A DNA stretch of 64,000 nt from Chitinophagaceae bacterium (GTDB lineage Bacteria > Bacteroidota > Bacteroidia > Chitinophagales > Chitinophagaceae), in assembly GCA_016722465.1 (NCBI GenBank), contig JADKJC010000002.1:510501-574500 (forward strand), given 5' to 3'. The notes below the pieces were generated by a model. The model saw only the letters and a list, made by a program, of their open reading frames with translations, searched no databases and had not been told where the DNA came from. Of the stretch, positions 36,605 through 45,620 are shown piece by piece (within the stretch, counting starts at the first letter, position 1; every line of letters starts with the position of its first letter). The translations under genes and the position numbers were made by a program.

Positions 36605-37411
36605 TTATTCATTGGCTGCAAACTTTACCGGAAGACAATAGTACACAGGTACATTTCTTCCTCCTTTTTTACCAGGATTCCATTTTGGCATTTTTTTCAA
36701 CACCCTGATTACTTCATTATTAAAGTCGGCACCACCATCCTGCAGCACATCAAACGTTTGCAGGTTGCCATCAAAGCCCACCACAAATTTTATTTTCACT
36801 TGGGCAGATTCACCCTCTTCAAGCCCTTCTGGTGAACGAAGATTTTTTTCCAGGAAGCGGATCAGTTCATTTGCTCCACCGGGATAAGATGCCTGCACAT
36901 CCGGGTTTTCTTCCGGATGATCATTGCTGATCCCCGGCGCTGTAACTTTCGTAGTCTCTCCACCACCGCCACCTGGTACAGCTGGTTCTCCAACTAAAGG
37001 GGTACCCGTTGTGGGTGTTATGTCCGTGTAACTGCTGATCTGTAAATGAGTGATATCATTAAACACATCTGCAGAATCTTCATTGTGCACAATGTCTACT
37101 GCCGACAAAAATCTTTGATGCGGTCCTGCTTCAGCTGCCGGCGGAGTTGGCTTGGGCGGCTCTGGTTTTTTATTTTCCTGCATTTGCACCACAATCAAAC
37201 TATCATCCATTACATAGGGAACAGATGACACTGAGTTATCCGGTAAAAATGTAAATGCAGAAACTGCTGCAGCCATACCTAACATAATTAACAAAGAGGC
37301 TTTAATGCGGTTGGGATAAAATTTACGCAGGGTATATGCACCATACTCCTTGTTTCGGTTTTCAAATAATATATCAATCACATCACTTGAAAGAATTGCT
37401 TTACTGTTCAT
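36605..37411 (-). CDS. tonB: TonB-family energy transducer (second copy)
   Basis: A 268-residue TonB that opens like the first copy (SSDVIDILFENRNKEYGAYTLRKFYPNRI), then a membrane helix, a modest proline/lysine spacer (KKPEPPKPTPPAAE) and the C-terminal TonB domain: SYPGGANELIRFLEKNLRSP, then QVKIKFVVGFDGNLQTFDVLQDGG and KKMPKWNPGKKGGRNVPVYYCLPVKF, intact to the end. It lacks the polyproline run of the copy at 13871 and pairs with a PstS-like lipoprotein rather than with ExbB/ExbD. It begins a four-gene operon 108 bases after the SulP gene on the same strand. Confidence 0.9.
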   Translation of the reverse strand: MNSKAILSSDVIDILFENRNKEYGAYTLRKFYPNRIKASLLIMLGMAAAVSAFTFLPDNSVSSVPYVMDDSLIVVQMQENKKPEPPKPTPPAAEAGPHQRFLSAVDIVHNEDSADVFNDITHLQISSYTDITPTTGTPLVGEPAVPGGGGGETTKVTAPGISNDHPEENPDVQASYPGGANELIRFLEKNLRSPEGLEEGESAQVKIKFVVGFDGNLQTFDVLQDGGADFNNEVIRVLKKMPKWNPGKKGGRNVPVYYCLPVKFAANE

Positions 37412-37519
37412 GATCTTGGTTTTGAAGTGAAAAAATTATTCAAAACCGGCGCCGGTAGCATTGAGATGCTGCCAGGTGTTTATTCCACAAAAAATGAACA
37501 GAACAATTTCCAATACCCA

Positions 37520-39070
37520 TCAATGTACTGCGGTAACATTTACTTTTTCAATTCCTTCAAGATGGAGTTCAATATTGCGGTCTGCTGCCTTGGCAGCAAA
37601 TTCACTGATGATCTCCAGAATATCGTAGTCAACAAAATCACATCCGGCACCATCAATGGTAAGTACACTGTCTTCATCCACCTGGTCGAGTGCCTTGCGG
37701 AGGTTTACTTTATTTAGAAAAGTAACATTACTGTTGAGTTTGATATAATACACTTCCACTCCATCGATCACCGTGGTAGTGATCTTATACTCAGTTTTAA
37801 AATTATTGCGGATAATAAAAAAGGCGGAAAGTAACAATCCTATGCTTACGCCGATCAAGAGATCGGTTGATAGTATCGCAACAATGGTAATGATAAAAGG
37901 CAAAAATTGTTTCAACCCGAGGCTCCACATATTGCGGAATAATTTTGGCTTGGTAAGATTAAAACCTGTTACGATCAAGATAGCACCCAAACATGCATAA
38001 GGAATTTTATTGAGCAGGAAAGGAACAGCCATTACTGCCAGCAATAAAAAAAGCCCGTGGGTAAAAGAAGATAATTTAGTTCTGCCGCCTGCGTCAACAT
38101 TGGCAGCACCTCTTACCACCACTGCAGTTATTGGGATGGCACCAAGTAACCCACAAGCCATGTTACCAATACCCTGCGCTACCAGTTCCCGGTTAACAGG
38201 TGTAATGCGGTTATGCCTGTCCAGTTTATCAACCGCCTCAATACAAAGGAGAGTCTCCAATGTAGCCAATGCACCAATAATGAGCCCATCTTTCCAAATA
38301 CCTGGCACAGAAAAGAATTTTGAAAAATCAGGGAAAGAAATATTGGCAAATACATTGGAAGGTATGGTGACCAACTGTGTTGGTTTGAGCTGATAAGCAG
38401 CCATCGCATTACTGAACAAAAGATTTAACAGAACAGCAATCACCACCACTACCAATGGCGCCGGAATCATTTTTATTTTTTTTGCAAATTGTTTTTGCAA
38501 CAAGATCAATATCGCAAGAGAAATCAATGTAATCAGGATGGGACCTTTTGAGATATGCAGTTTAAAATTTTGCAAACTGCCCAGGAAGTTTTTTTGTGCA
38601 AACAGTGCAGGGAATCCACTGGTCCAGAAATCAGGCTTATCGTAACCAATAGCAATCGGAATTTGTTTTGAAATTAAAATGATCCCAATGGCCGCCAGCA
38701 TTCCCTTGATAACAGAAGATGGAAAATAATTTGCAATGGCACCCAGTTTAAAAATGCCCAGCAATAACTGAAACAATCCGGCAACAATAACCGCCAGCAA
38801 AAAAGTATTATAGCCTCCGAGTGAAATGATGGAAGCAGCAACAACAGTTGACAGGCCTGCAGCAGGCCCAGATACTGCCAACGGGGAACCACTCAGCAGC
38901 GAAACAACCACGCCGCCAATAATGCCTGATAAAATCCCTGCATACAATGGGGCACCCGATGCCAGTGCAATACCCAGGCACAATGGCAATGCAATCAGGA
39001 AAACAGAAAGCCCTGCAGGCAGGTCATATTTTAGCCAGAGTAGCCGGTAATATCTTATTTTTCTTTTCAT
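37520..39070 (-). CDS. SulP-family inorganic anion transporter with STAS domain
   Basis: The 516-residue protein has the SLC26/SulP transmembrane core (about residues 15-420): DLPAGLSVFLIALPLCLGIALASGAPLYAGILSGIIGG, SGPAAGLSTVVAA, and the later LLCIEAVDKLDRHNRITPVNRELVAQGIGN. A C-terminal STAS domain follows (DGVEVYYIKLNSNVTFLNKVNLRKALDQVDEDS, then DYDILEIISEFAAKAADRNIEL). Substrates of the family include sulfate and bicarbonate, and this subtype often partners with carbonic anhydrase in related bacteria; none is adjacent here. It reads as a complete single gene with its own promoter-like element at 39093. Confidence 0.92.
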   Translation of the reverse strand: MKRKIRYYRLLWLKYDLPAGLSVFLIALPLCLGIALASGAPLYAGILSGIIGGVVVSLLSGSPLAVSGPAAGLSTVVAASIISLGGYNTFLLAVIVAGLFQLLLGIFKLGAIANYFPSSVIKGMLAAIGIILISKQIPIAIGYDKPDFWTSGFPALFAQKNFLGSLQNFKLHISKGPILITLISLAILILLQKQFAKKIKMIPAPLVVVVIAVLLNLLFSNAMAAYQLKPTQLVTIPSNVFANISFPDFSKFFSVPGIWKDGLIIGALATLETLLCIEAVDKLDRHNRITPVNRELVAQGIGNMACGLLGAIPITAVVVRGAANVDAGGRTKLSSFTHGLFLLLAVMAVPFLLNKIPYACLGAILIVTGFNLTKPKLFRNMWSLGLKQFLPFIITIVAILSTDLLIGVSIGLLLSAFFIIRNNFKTEYKITTTVIDGVEVYYIKLNSNVTFLNKVNLRKALDQVDEDSVLTIDGAGCDFVDYDILEIISEFAAKAADRNIELHLEGIEKVNVTAVH

Positions 39071-39092
39071 TTATTTTTTCGGAGTAGCAGCG

Positions 39093-39100
39093 CAAAAGTA
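39093..39100 (-). promoter_or_regulatory. Promoter -7 element for the SulP gene
   Basis: On the minus strand TACTTTTG (perfect TAnnTTTG) lies 23 bases before the start at 39070. A matching upstream TTG at the usual distance is not seen. Confidence 0.4.
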
Positions 39101-39136
39101 ACAATTAAGTAGAAGGGAGCGGATTAAGCATCCAGA

Positions 39137-40225
39137 TCACTGCATTTTATTATACTCAATACTCCCCAGGTGAAATTTGCCATAAATAAAGTTCCCTTCC
39201 GGATAATGCCAAACTGTTTCACCGTAAGTTGCCAGCTTAAACCCGTTGATGTTTTTGTATTCGCTTACAGGAGTAGAGAACCGGTATTGATTTTTTGCTG
39301 AGATGTCATAACGGTCATCACTTATAAAATTCACCAACTGGCCTGCAGCATTAAACTGAAGCATTGCGGAAATACTGATTCCATGGTTGGTGAATACTGC
39401 TTTTATACTGCTGCTGTCAATAGCCTCCCACCGGATTCTCTTATCGATCAACACTGCCGGCGCAAAAATGCACATGTCATTGAATAATGTAACTGTTTCT
39501 GCTTTATTCATTTCATTTCCTCTTTTATCAACAATGGGTATCAACCCAAATAACTTGATCTGCATGGTGGCCATTGCATTTTTATATGCATGATAACCCG
39601 GCACCGTCATCCCGTACATTCGTGCCTTCATAAAGAACAAACGGGTGGGCTCGTCAAAAAAATCATGCTGCTCCGATACAAACGGGAACCAGTCTTTTCC
39701 TCTTTCCCTCATCTCACCATCAAACACCAGCTGCATGTTTTTTATTTTGGGTTTGTTCAGCATGCCGGTGTAACGGATGTATTGCTGAACCAGCGGTGGC
39801 AATACTGAAACGTCATTTTCGGTAAGCAGGTCATTTTCGATTTTACTGCTGCGGTGAAAAGACTCAGCAACATCCAGTTGATAGCTGTTCTCAAAATGCC
39901 TGCTGCCGTATACTGCAACGATAGCCAGCAATACCAGGGCGTTTGCAATCGTTCCAAATTTAGCATCCTGCCAGGATGAAATGATCAGCACCTGCGAAAC
40001 AGCAATTGCAACCAACGCTGTAATCCACCACATATCTTTTTTAATCAACAGAATAACAGCCGCAGCAATAAATAATATGGCGGCAACAAACCAAAAAGCT
40101 CCCATTGGCCGGGAAATGTGTTTTGTAAGTTGTGTTATGTTGGCGTATCCAAAAGCCTTGGCAAATCCCATTAAATGGATCAGGCCATGAATGATCATGA
40201 CAAAGAAAAGTAGATAGCGGAACAT
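39137..40225 (-). CDS. Conserved membrane protein, possibly DUF6544/DUF6920 family
   Basis: The 362-residue protein has a leader-like first helix (YLLFFVMIIHGLIHLMGFAKAFGYA), three more helices up to about residue 110, then a soluble domain of about 240 residues starting at LPPLVQQYIRYTGMLNKPKIKNMQLVFDGEM. This HGLIHLMGFAKAFG opening and the VQQYIRYTG segment are shared with uncharacterised membrane proteins of Bacteroidota; the family name is from memory and uncertain. The soluble part may bind a lipid or ligand, which is inference. Divergent from the cytochrome gene with 268 bases between. Confidence 0.65.
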   Translation of the reverse strand: MFRYLLFFVMIIHGLIHLMGFAKAFGYANITQLTKHISRPMGAFWFVAAILFIAAAVILLIKKDMWWITALVAIAVSQVLIISSWQDAKFGTIANALVLLAIVAVYGSRHFENSYQLDVAESFHRSSKIENDLLTENDVSVLPPLVQQYIRYTGMLNKPKIKNMQLVFDGEMRERGKDWFPFVSEQHDFFDEPTRLFFMKARMYGMTVPGYHAYKNAMATMQIKLFGLIPIVDKRGNEMNKAETVTLFNDMCIFAPAVLIDKRIRWEAIDSSSIKAVFTNHGISISAMLQFNAAGQLVNFISDDRYDISAKNQYRFSTPVSEYKNINGFKLATYGETVWHYPEGNFIYGKFHLGSIEYNKMQ

Positions 40226-40493
40226 GGGAATTAATTTTCCCCAAAGTAAGATTCCAGCCCGGGCAGGCCAATGATAAAGTGCATTTTAAAACATGATGCA
40301 TATCAATCGGACAATCCTTTAACATCGCACTATTTTCACAAACCAGCTTTTAGACTCCGGGGCATTTCGGCTGTTTTGCCGGGTTTTTCATTTGTTTACA
40401 TTCTTTTTACCATCCTTTACATTTTCCTTTGCAGTTAACCAGTAATATTGCAGTGAAAGCATTATTCACCTGATCATTTTAAATTTTATACTT

Positions 40494-40910
40494 ATGCCGC
40501 ATAAAAAGAAGGCAATCACAATTGTTGCACTTGCAGCAGTTGTGTTACTGGGTACAGCCGCCACCATTACTCCTGCCAAAATGCACAGGAACCTGAAAGT
40601 GCTTCCCCAGGATATCAGCGACCGGCAACTCGACAGTATTATGGACAATTATTGCAGGGCACTAAAAGTAAATTGTGATTTTTGCCATGTGAAACCAAAA
40701 GATATCACCGGTCTTGCTCCTGTAACAGGCGACCTTGATTTTGCACTCGACAATGAAATGAAAGAGAATGCCCGGAGGATGATGCGGATGACGATTGACA
40801 TTAATAAAAATCATTTCAATTTTGATAGTACCAAAAGGCCTGATTACTTACTGAATGTGGTAACCTGTAATACCTGCCACCGGGGCAATCCGTTTCCGGC
40901 GCATGAATAA
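40494..40910 (+). CDS. Small c-type cytochrome, reaction-centre cytochrome-like
   Basis: The 138-residue protein has an N-terminal membrane or signal segment (AITIVALAAVVLLGTAATI). It has two haem-binding CxxCH motifs, CDFCH near residue 61 and CNTCH near residue 127, and ends in HRGNPFPAHE. The block MDNYCRALKVNCDFCHVKP and the short length match a family resembling the photosynthetic reaction centre cytochrome subunit (seen in non-photosynthetic Bacteroidota too). It probably carries electrons in the periplasm. It stands alone between a divergent membrane gene and a convergent secreted protein gene. Confidence 0.82.
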   Translation: MPHKKKAITIVALAAVVLLGTAATITPAKMHRNLKVLPQDISDRQLDSIMDNYCRALKVNCDFCHVKPKDITGLAPVTGDLDFALDNEMKENARRMMRMTIDINKNHFNFDSTKRPDYLLNVVTCNTCHRGNPFPAHE

Positions 40911-41034
40911 ATCCTTTCTTTAAAATAAAGTATTTGAAAGGATGATACTGAGGGATTTTTTGATGATTCTTTTTTTAAAACCGCGGGAGTTGCATTAAAC
41001 GTTGATGACGAATAACTGATTAAATATCCGGTGA

Positions 41035-42870
41035 CTAATGCAGCACGGTTAAGATTATACCAGAGGCTACCGTTATACTTCCAGGAGGAACTACCCTTAA
41101 AGAATTACAAACAACATTTGTATTGACAACAATATTGGTAGTAACAATCACATCTGCTCCGGAAGCAGGTATTAATCCATTTTCCCAACTGGCGGCATCT
41201 GTCCAGTTACCATTGGCTACAGTGCGGAAAGCATCTACATTTAATTTATACAGGTATCTTCCACGGATCACATACCAACCACCATCCCTGTACATTATTC
41301 TGCCGCTGATACCACCCAACGACCTTGGCGTGTTACTACCGTACTTTAAATAAAAAGTTTCGCCACCTAATACATACATCAGGTCGCCATCATTATTCAG
41401 GTACCTGATAGAATTAGCATATACCACAGAATTTGAAACCTGTGTGCTTACACCCGTTGAATCCCTGAACCAAACCTGCAATATGCTATTGGCATCTTTT
41501 TTTAAATACGCAATAAAATTATTGGCCACTGTGTAATAGGCAGGACTTGGAGGTACAGGATTAAAAGGATCGGAGTATTCGCCCAGGTCGCTTAACACGG
41601 TATTGGAGGCTCCGTTGTTCCAGTAGATCTTGTATGTTTGAGGCGTCTGTGGCGTTTCAAGAAACAACACATTTTTACCGTCGGTAACAGGCCGGGAATA
41701 GAAATAGCTGGTACCCATTGGAGCGCCAATAATACTATTGTATGTTGAAGGCATTACTGTAACATTGCTTGAACCCAGGCCTATTCCATCAACGCCGGCA
41801 TACACCACCAGGCCGTTTTCGGCAACTACCGGATCCTGGTAAGAACCGCTACCAATAGTCCCTCCTGCAGTAGTGGTAGCCCTGGTCAACAGGTCTTTTA
41901 TTATAAAATTGCAACCCGGCTGTGGACTTGAAAAAGTAGAGCTATACACTACATACCTGCCGGCTGTATTATCAAAATTTACGCCCGGGTAAAAAACTCC
42001 ATTCGTATATTCAGTTGGTTCGGCCCCCCAGGACGATTCAGTCCAGATGGCACCATAAGGTGTACAATATGCTGATACAGCAGCTTTAGAGTTAGGCATG
42101 GCTTCCTGCTGCAATAAGTTACTATCGGGAATAAGGTACAAAGCATCACTCCTTGTTTCCAATATCCTATGATAATTATAATCCCGTATTTGTTCAATAC
42201 CTGTATAAAGAGGTGTCATATACAGATAGTCATCCGAAAAAATGTAAATAGATGTTGACGAGGTTTGATTCCATTTGTCTTTCACTTTGAGGGATACCTG
42301 CACAGACCCGGTTTGAGAACGGCTTATATTGATTGAAGTGTCGAAATCATCATTTACCAATGTATCTCTTAAAATAATGGTGCTGTTAACCTTTACTTCT
42401 AAATAAGATGTACAGGTGTCGTTACCGGTGTGGCTTGTTCTTATTGGTAACACCGGGTAAGCGTTAGTACCGGCTGTAGGATATAAAATTTTTGCAACGG
42501 GCCCGGGTGGAGTGTAATTGCATTGATAATTAACCGAGTCGGAAAACATACTTCCATTCAGCGTTGTTCCTGTTACCTTTAATTTGATAGGTACATTTTG
42601 AGGAAACCCTGCAACAGATATAGAGCCTGAAAAATATCCATAGTCAAATTGCCCTGGACCGGGTTGACTAAAAGAGAGTGTATCTAGTACTCCATTGCTC
42701 ACAGCTATCATTGAAACAACGGGAGACGCAGCGTATGTTATAAAGCCGCTTATCGTTAATGTATTACCGGTGATAACATCATTGGTCCGTGGCTGGTCAG
42801 TATAAAAACTGATTTGAGCTGTACCATGAAGGGTTGCCAATAATAGCAGGATAAATAGGAATTGTTTCAT
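41035..42870 (-). CDS. Secreted Ig- and propeller-domain protein
   Basis: The start is placed at the ATG at 42870 (MKQFLFILLLLATLHGTAQ), a clear signal peptide; the upstream nine codons are unsupported. About 611 residues follow: Ig-like regions (residues about 20-220, e.g. KILYPTAGTNAYPVLPIRTSHTGNDTC) and a long beta-rich part with propeller-like units such as NVLFLETPQTPQTYKIYWNNG and WYVIRGRYLYKLN. The C-terminal about 60 residues are a NGNWTDAASWENGLIP repeat-like module, also found in the LRR gene at 60571. I find no T9SS sorting domain at the end. Function is unknown. Confidence 0.75.
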   Translation of the reverse strand: MKQFLFILLLLATLHGTAQISFYTDQPRTNDVITGNTLTISGFITYAASPVVSMIAVSNGVLDTLSFSQPGPGQFDYGYFSGSISVAGFPQNVPIKLKVTGTTLNGSMFSDSVNYQCNYTPPGPVAKILYPTAGTNAYPVLPIRTSHTGNDTCTSYLEVKVNSTIILRDTLVNDDFDTSINISRSQTGSVQVSLKVKDKWNQTSSTSIYIFSDDYLYMTPLYTGIEQIRDYNYHRILETRSDALYLIPDSNLLQQEAMPNSKAAVSAYCTPYGAIWTESSWGAEPTEYTNGVFYPGVNFDNTAGRYVVYSSTFSSPQPGCNFIIKDLLTRATTTAGGTIGSGSYQDPVVAENGLVVYAGVDGIGLGSSNVTVMPSTYNSIIGAPMGTSYFYSRPVTDGKNVLFLETPQTPQTYKIYWNNGASNTVLSDLGEYSDPFNPVPPSPAYYTVANNFIAYLKKDANSILQVWFRDSTGVSTQVSNSVVYANSIRYLNNDGDLMYVLGGETFYLKYGSNTPRSLGGISGRIMYRDGGWYVIRGRYLYKLNVDAFRTVANGNWTDAASWENGLIPASGADVIVTTNIVVNTNVVCNSLRVVPPGSITVASGIILTVLH

Positions 42871-42989
42871 TGCAGTAAGCCGGGTTGATAAAGGCAATTA
42901 AAAATACGATTTTTTTAATACCCCAAAAAAACTCTTACCTATGTTAATCTTTCACCCTGCCGGGGTTTCCATCACTTGGCTACGGGGAT

Positions 42990-43024
42990 AAAAAACAAGC
43001 CCCACACTTGCGTATGGGGCTTGT
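42990..43024 (-). terminator. Terminator after fusA
   Basis: On the minus strand ACAAGCCCCA and TGGGGCTTGT form a 10-bp stem with a 10-base loop, followed by TTTTTTA. It lies 43 bases after the fusA stop. Confidence 0.85.
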
Positions 43025-43066
43025 AATTATTATACTATCACCAGATCCCCCTTCAGGGGATAGGGG

Positions 43067-45217
43067 TTATTCGTCGATCTTCACTTTGCCTTTGCTCTTT
43101 GCAATCACCGTTTCTGCAATGTTGTTTGGTGCAGGAGCATAATGGCTGAACTCCATCGTTGAAGTTGCACGGCCACTACTCAATGAACGCAACTGCGTAA
43201 CATAACCAAACATTTCACTCAGTGGAACTTTGGCTTTAATTACCTGCAGGTTGTTACGGCTATCCATACCTTCCAGCATACCACGGCGACGGTTTAAGTC
43301 ACCGGTAACATCACCCATGTACTGATCAGGAGTTAATACTTCTATTTTCATGATCGGTTCCAGCAAGGTTGGTTTTGCTTTACGTCCGGCTTCACGGAAA
43401 CCAGCTTTAGCGCACAACTCAAAGCTCATCGCATCACTATCCACATCATGGTAGCTACCGTCAAACACACGAACTTTCATGTTGTTTACAGGATACCCTG
43501 CAAGTACACCTGTTGTCATAGCAGTTTCAAAACCTTTATTGATAGCCGGTACAAATTCCTTAGGAATTGATCCGCCAAAGAGGTCGTTTACAAACTGGAA
43601 ATGCTTGCCTTCGTTTTCTTTCATCCACTCTTCATCAGCAGGGCCAAATGCAAAAATGATATCCGCAAACTTACCACGGCCACCGGACTGTTTCTTCAAA
43701 ATCTCCCTGTGTTCGATAGTAGTTCCAAATGCTTCTTTATAAGCCACCTGCGGTGCCCCCTGGTTAATTTCCACTTTAAATTCACGGCGCATACGGTCAA
43801 CGATGATCTCCAGGTGCAACTCACCCATTCCACGAAGGATGGTTTGTCCGGTTTCTTCATCTGTATTTACACGAAGTGTAGGATCTTCTTCTACCAGCTT
43901 GGCAATGGCCATACCCATTTTATCAACATCAGCCTGCGTTTTTGGCTCAACTGCGATAGCGATCACCGGCTCTGGAATAAACATGTTTTCCAAAGTGATC
44001 GGGTGATCCTGGTCGCACAAAGTATCCCCGGTTTTAATTTCCTTAAAACCAACTGCGGCACCAATATCACCTGCTTCGATAGAATCGATCGGGTTTTGCT
44101 TGTTGGCAAACATCTTCATGATACGGCTGATCCTTTCTTTTTTACCACTTCTTACATTCAGCACATAGCTACCTGAATCCAGGTGGCCAGAGTAAACCCT
44201 GAAGAATGCCAACCGGCCCACAAATGGATCGGTCATGATCTTAAATGCCAATGCAGCAAATGGCTCTTTTGCATCTGGCTTACGGCTTTCTTCCAAACCA
44301 GTATCAGGATTAATTCCTTTTACTGCATCAATATCCATTGGAGAAGGCAGGTAGCGAACTACGGCATCCAGTGCAGTTTGCACACCTTTATTTTTGAACG
44401 ATGAACCACACATCATTGGTACAATTGATAAATCAATCGTAGCCTTGCGGATGGCTTCATGCATTTCATCTTCAGTGATCGATGCCGGATCTTCAAAGAA
44501 TTTCTCCATCAGCTTGTCATCGTATTCAGCAACAGCTTCTACCAAATGAGCTCTCCATTCGTTGGCTTCTTCCAGCATATCTTCCGGTACAGGAATTTCA
44601 TCAAAGGTCATACCTTCTGTTTCCATGTGCCAGATAATTCCTTTCATTTTGATCAGATCAACCACACCGCCAAAGTCATCTTCAGCACCAATTGGCAACT
44701 GCAAAGGCACGGCTTTAGAACCGAGCATTTCTTTTACCTGCTTTACTACCATTAAAAAGTCAGCACCACTTCGGTCCATCTTGTTTACAAAACCAATACG
44801 TGGTACATTGTAACGGTTGGCCTGGCGCCAAACAGTTTCAGATTGTGGTTCTACACCATCCACTGCACTGAACAAAGCGATCAAACCATCCAGTACCCTC
44901 ATGGAACGCTCTACCTCTACGGTAAAGTCCACGTGGCCCGGGGTATCAATGATATTGAAATAGTAGCTTTTTGTATTGGCATCTGCAACCCCTTTAATAG
45001 TAGGGAATTTCCACTGGCAGCTAACAGCAGCAGAAGTGATGGTGATACCACGTTCTTTTTCCTGTTCCATCCAGTCGGTAGTTGCGGCACCATCATGTAC
45101 CTCACCAATTTTGTGAATCATACCGGTATATCGAAGGATACGTTCGGTAGTAGTGGTTTTGCCGGCATCAATGTGAGCGGCAATACCAAAGTTGCGTTGA
45201 AAACGTAAATCTGCCAT
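43067..45217 (-). CDS. fusA: Translation elongation factor G
   Basis: The 716-residue EF-G catalyses translocation. Domain I shows the G motifs [23 protein letters not shown] and NKMD, with the switch region [12 protein letters not shown]. Domains II to V continue through [41 protein letters not shown] and [24 protein letters not shown]. The frame is uninterrupted. It stands apart from rpsL/rpsG, with which it often forms an operon. Its promoter (45457) predicts a leader of about 230 bases containing element C. Confidence 0.97.
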   Translation of the reverse strand: MADLRFQRNFGIAAHIDAGKTTTTERILRYTGMIHKIGEVHDGAATTDWMEQEKERGITITSAAVSCQWKFPTIKGVADANTKSYYFNIIDTPGHVDFTVEVERSMRVLDGLIALFSAVDGVEPQSETVWRQANRYNVPRIGFVNKMDRSGADFLMVVKQVKEMLGSKAVPLQLPIGAEDDFGGVVDLIKMKGIIWHMETEGMTFDEIPVPEDMLEEANEWRAHLVEAVAEYDDKLMEKFFEDPASITEDEMHEAIRKATIDLSIVPMMCGSSFKNKGVQTALDAVVRYLPSPMDIDAVKGINPDTGLEESRKPDAKEPFAALAFKIMTDPFVGRLAFFRVYSGHLDSGSYVLNVRSGKKERISRIMKMFANKQNPIDSIEAGDIGAAVGFKEIKTGDTLCDQDHPITLENMFIPEPVIAIAVEPKTQADVDKMGMAIAKLVEEDPTLRVNTDEETGQTILRGMGELHLEIIVDRMRREFKVEINQGAPQVAYKEAFGTTIEHREILKKQSGGRGKFADIIFAFGPADEEWMKENEGKHFQFVNDLFGGSIPKEFVPAINKGFETAMTTGVLAGYPVNNMKVRVFDGSYHDVDSDAMSFELCAKAGFREAGRKAKPTLLEPIMKIEVLTPDQYMGDVTGDLNRRRGMLEGMDSRNNLQVIKAKVPLSEMFGYVTQLRSLSSGRATSTMEFSHYAPAPNNIAETVIAKSKGKVKIDE

Positions 45218-45261
45218 TACTGTTTATTTTAAATGTTGAATTTTGAGTTGTTAATTATTAT

Positions 45262-45328
45262 GAGCCCGGCTTTTGAATCTTTTTCAGCTTCATTGGCGTC
45301 GCACTCTTGTACTGTATTGATTGATTGA
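45262..45328 (-). repeat. Dispersed leader element, copy C (before fusA)
   Basis: On the minus strand it reads AATACAGTACAAGAGTGCGA, CGCCAATGAAGCTG, then AAAAAGATTCAAAAGCCGG. It shares the AGTACAAG, CAATG and AAAGATnnAAAAGC blocks with copies A and B and lies inside the predicted fusA 5' leader. A 12-codon frame (45293 to 45258) is present. Confidence 0.55.
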
Positions 45329-45456
45329 ACATGCCTTTCCAGGCGGGGTCCCGTGGTAAAATGTAGTGGGAACAGGTTGCGGTATTTAATGATTATGCTC
45401 TCATATAATGCTAAATAGTACAGCTTCCATCCAAAATGCTGAATCTTTTAGCGGCG

Positions 45457-45486
45457 CAAAAGTAAGGGTAAATGTTGAAACAGCAA
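45457..45486 (-). promoter_or_regulatory. Promoter of fusA
   Basis: On the minus strand TTG, 19 bases, then TACTTTTG matches the phylum consensus fully. Transcription would start about 230 bases before the fusA ATG. Confidence 0.65.
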
Positions 45487-45620
45487 ACAGTTACAGCAAT
45501 TTAGTGACAATGCCTGTCCAGCCTGCTTTTTTGCCAGCATGTGGATATGTGGAGAAAGCAATAAGCCGCCCTGTAAAGCGTTGGTTATTTTTAGATTCCT
45601 GTATACTAAACCCTTTGTTT

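Larger units (their letters stand above)
45218..45620. other. fusA leader and divergent upstream region
   Basis: About 400 bases lie between fusA and the first LRR gene. They hold a fusA promoter (45457-45486), a leader element copy (45262-45328) and an AT-rich region adjacent to fusA with AAAATTCAACATTTAAAAT. A frame that extends the LRR gene upstream to 45408 has unlikely composition and is not counted as coding. Confidence 0.5.

Noticed and set aside
45408-45620. N-terminal extension of the first LRR protein
   Set aside because: It precedes a clear signal peptide at 45621, has unlikely composition and overlaps the fusA promoter.
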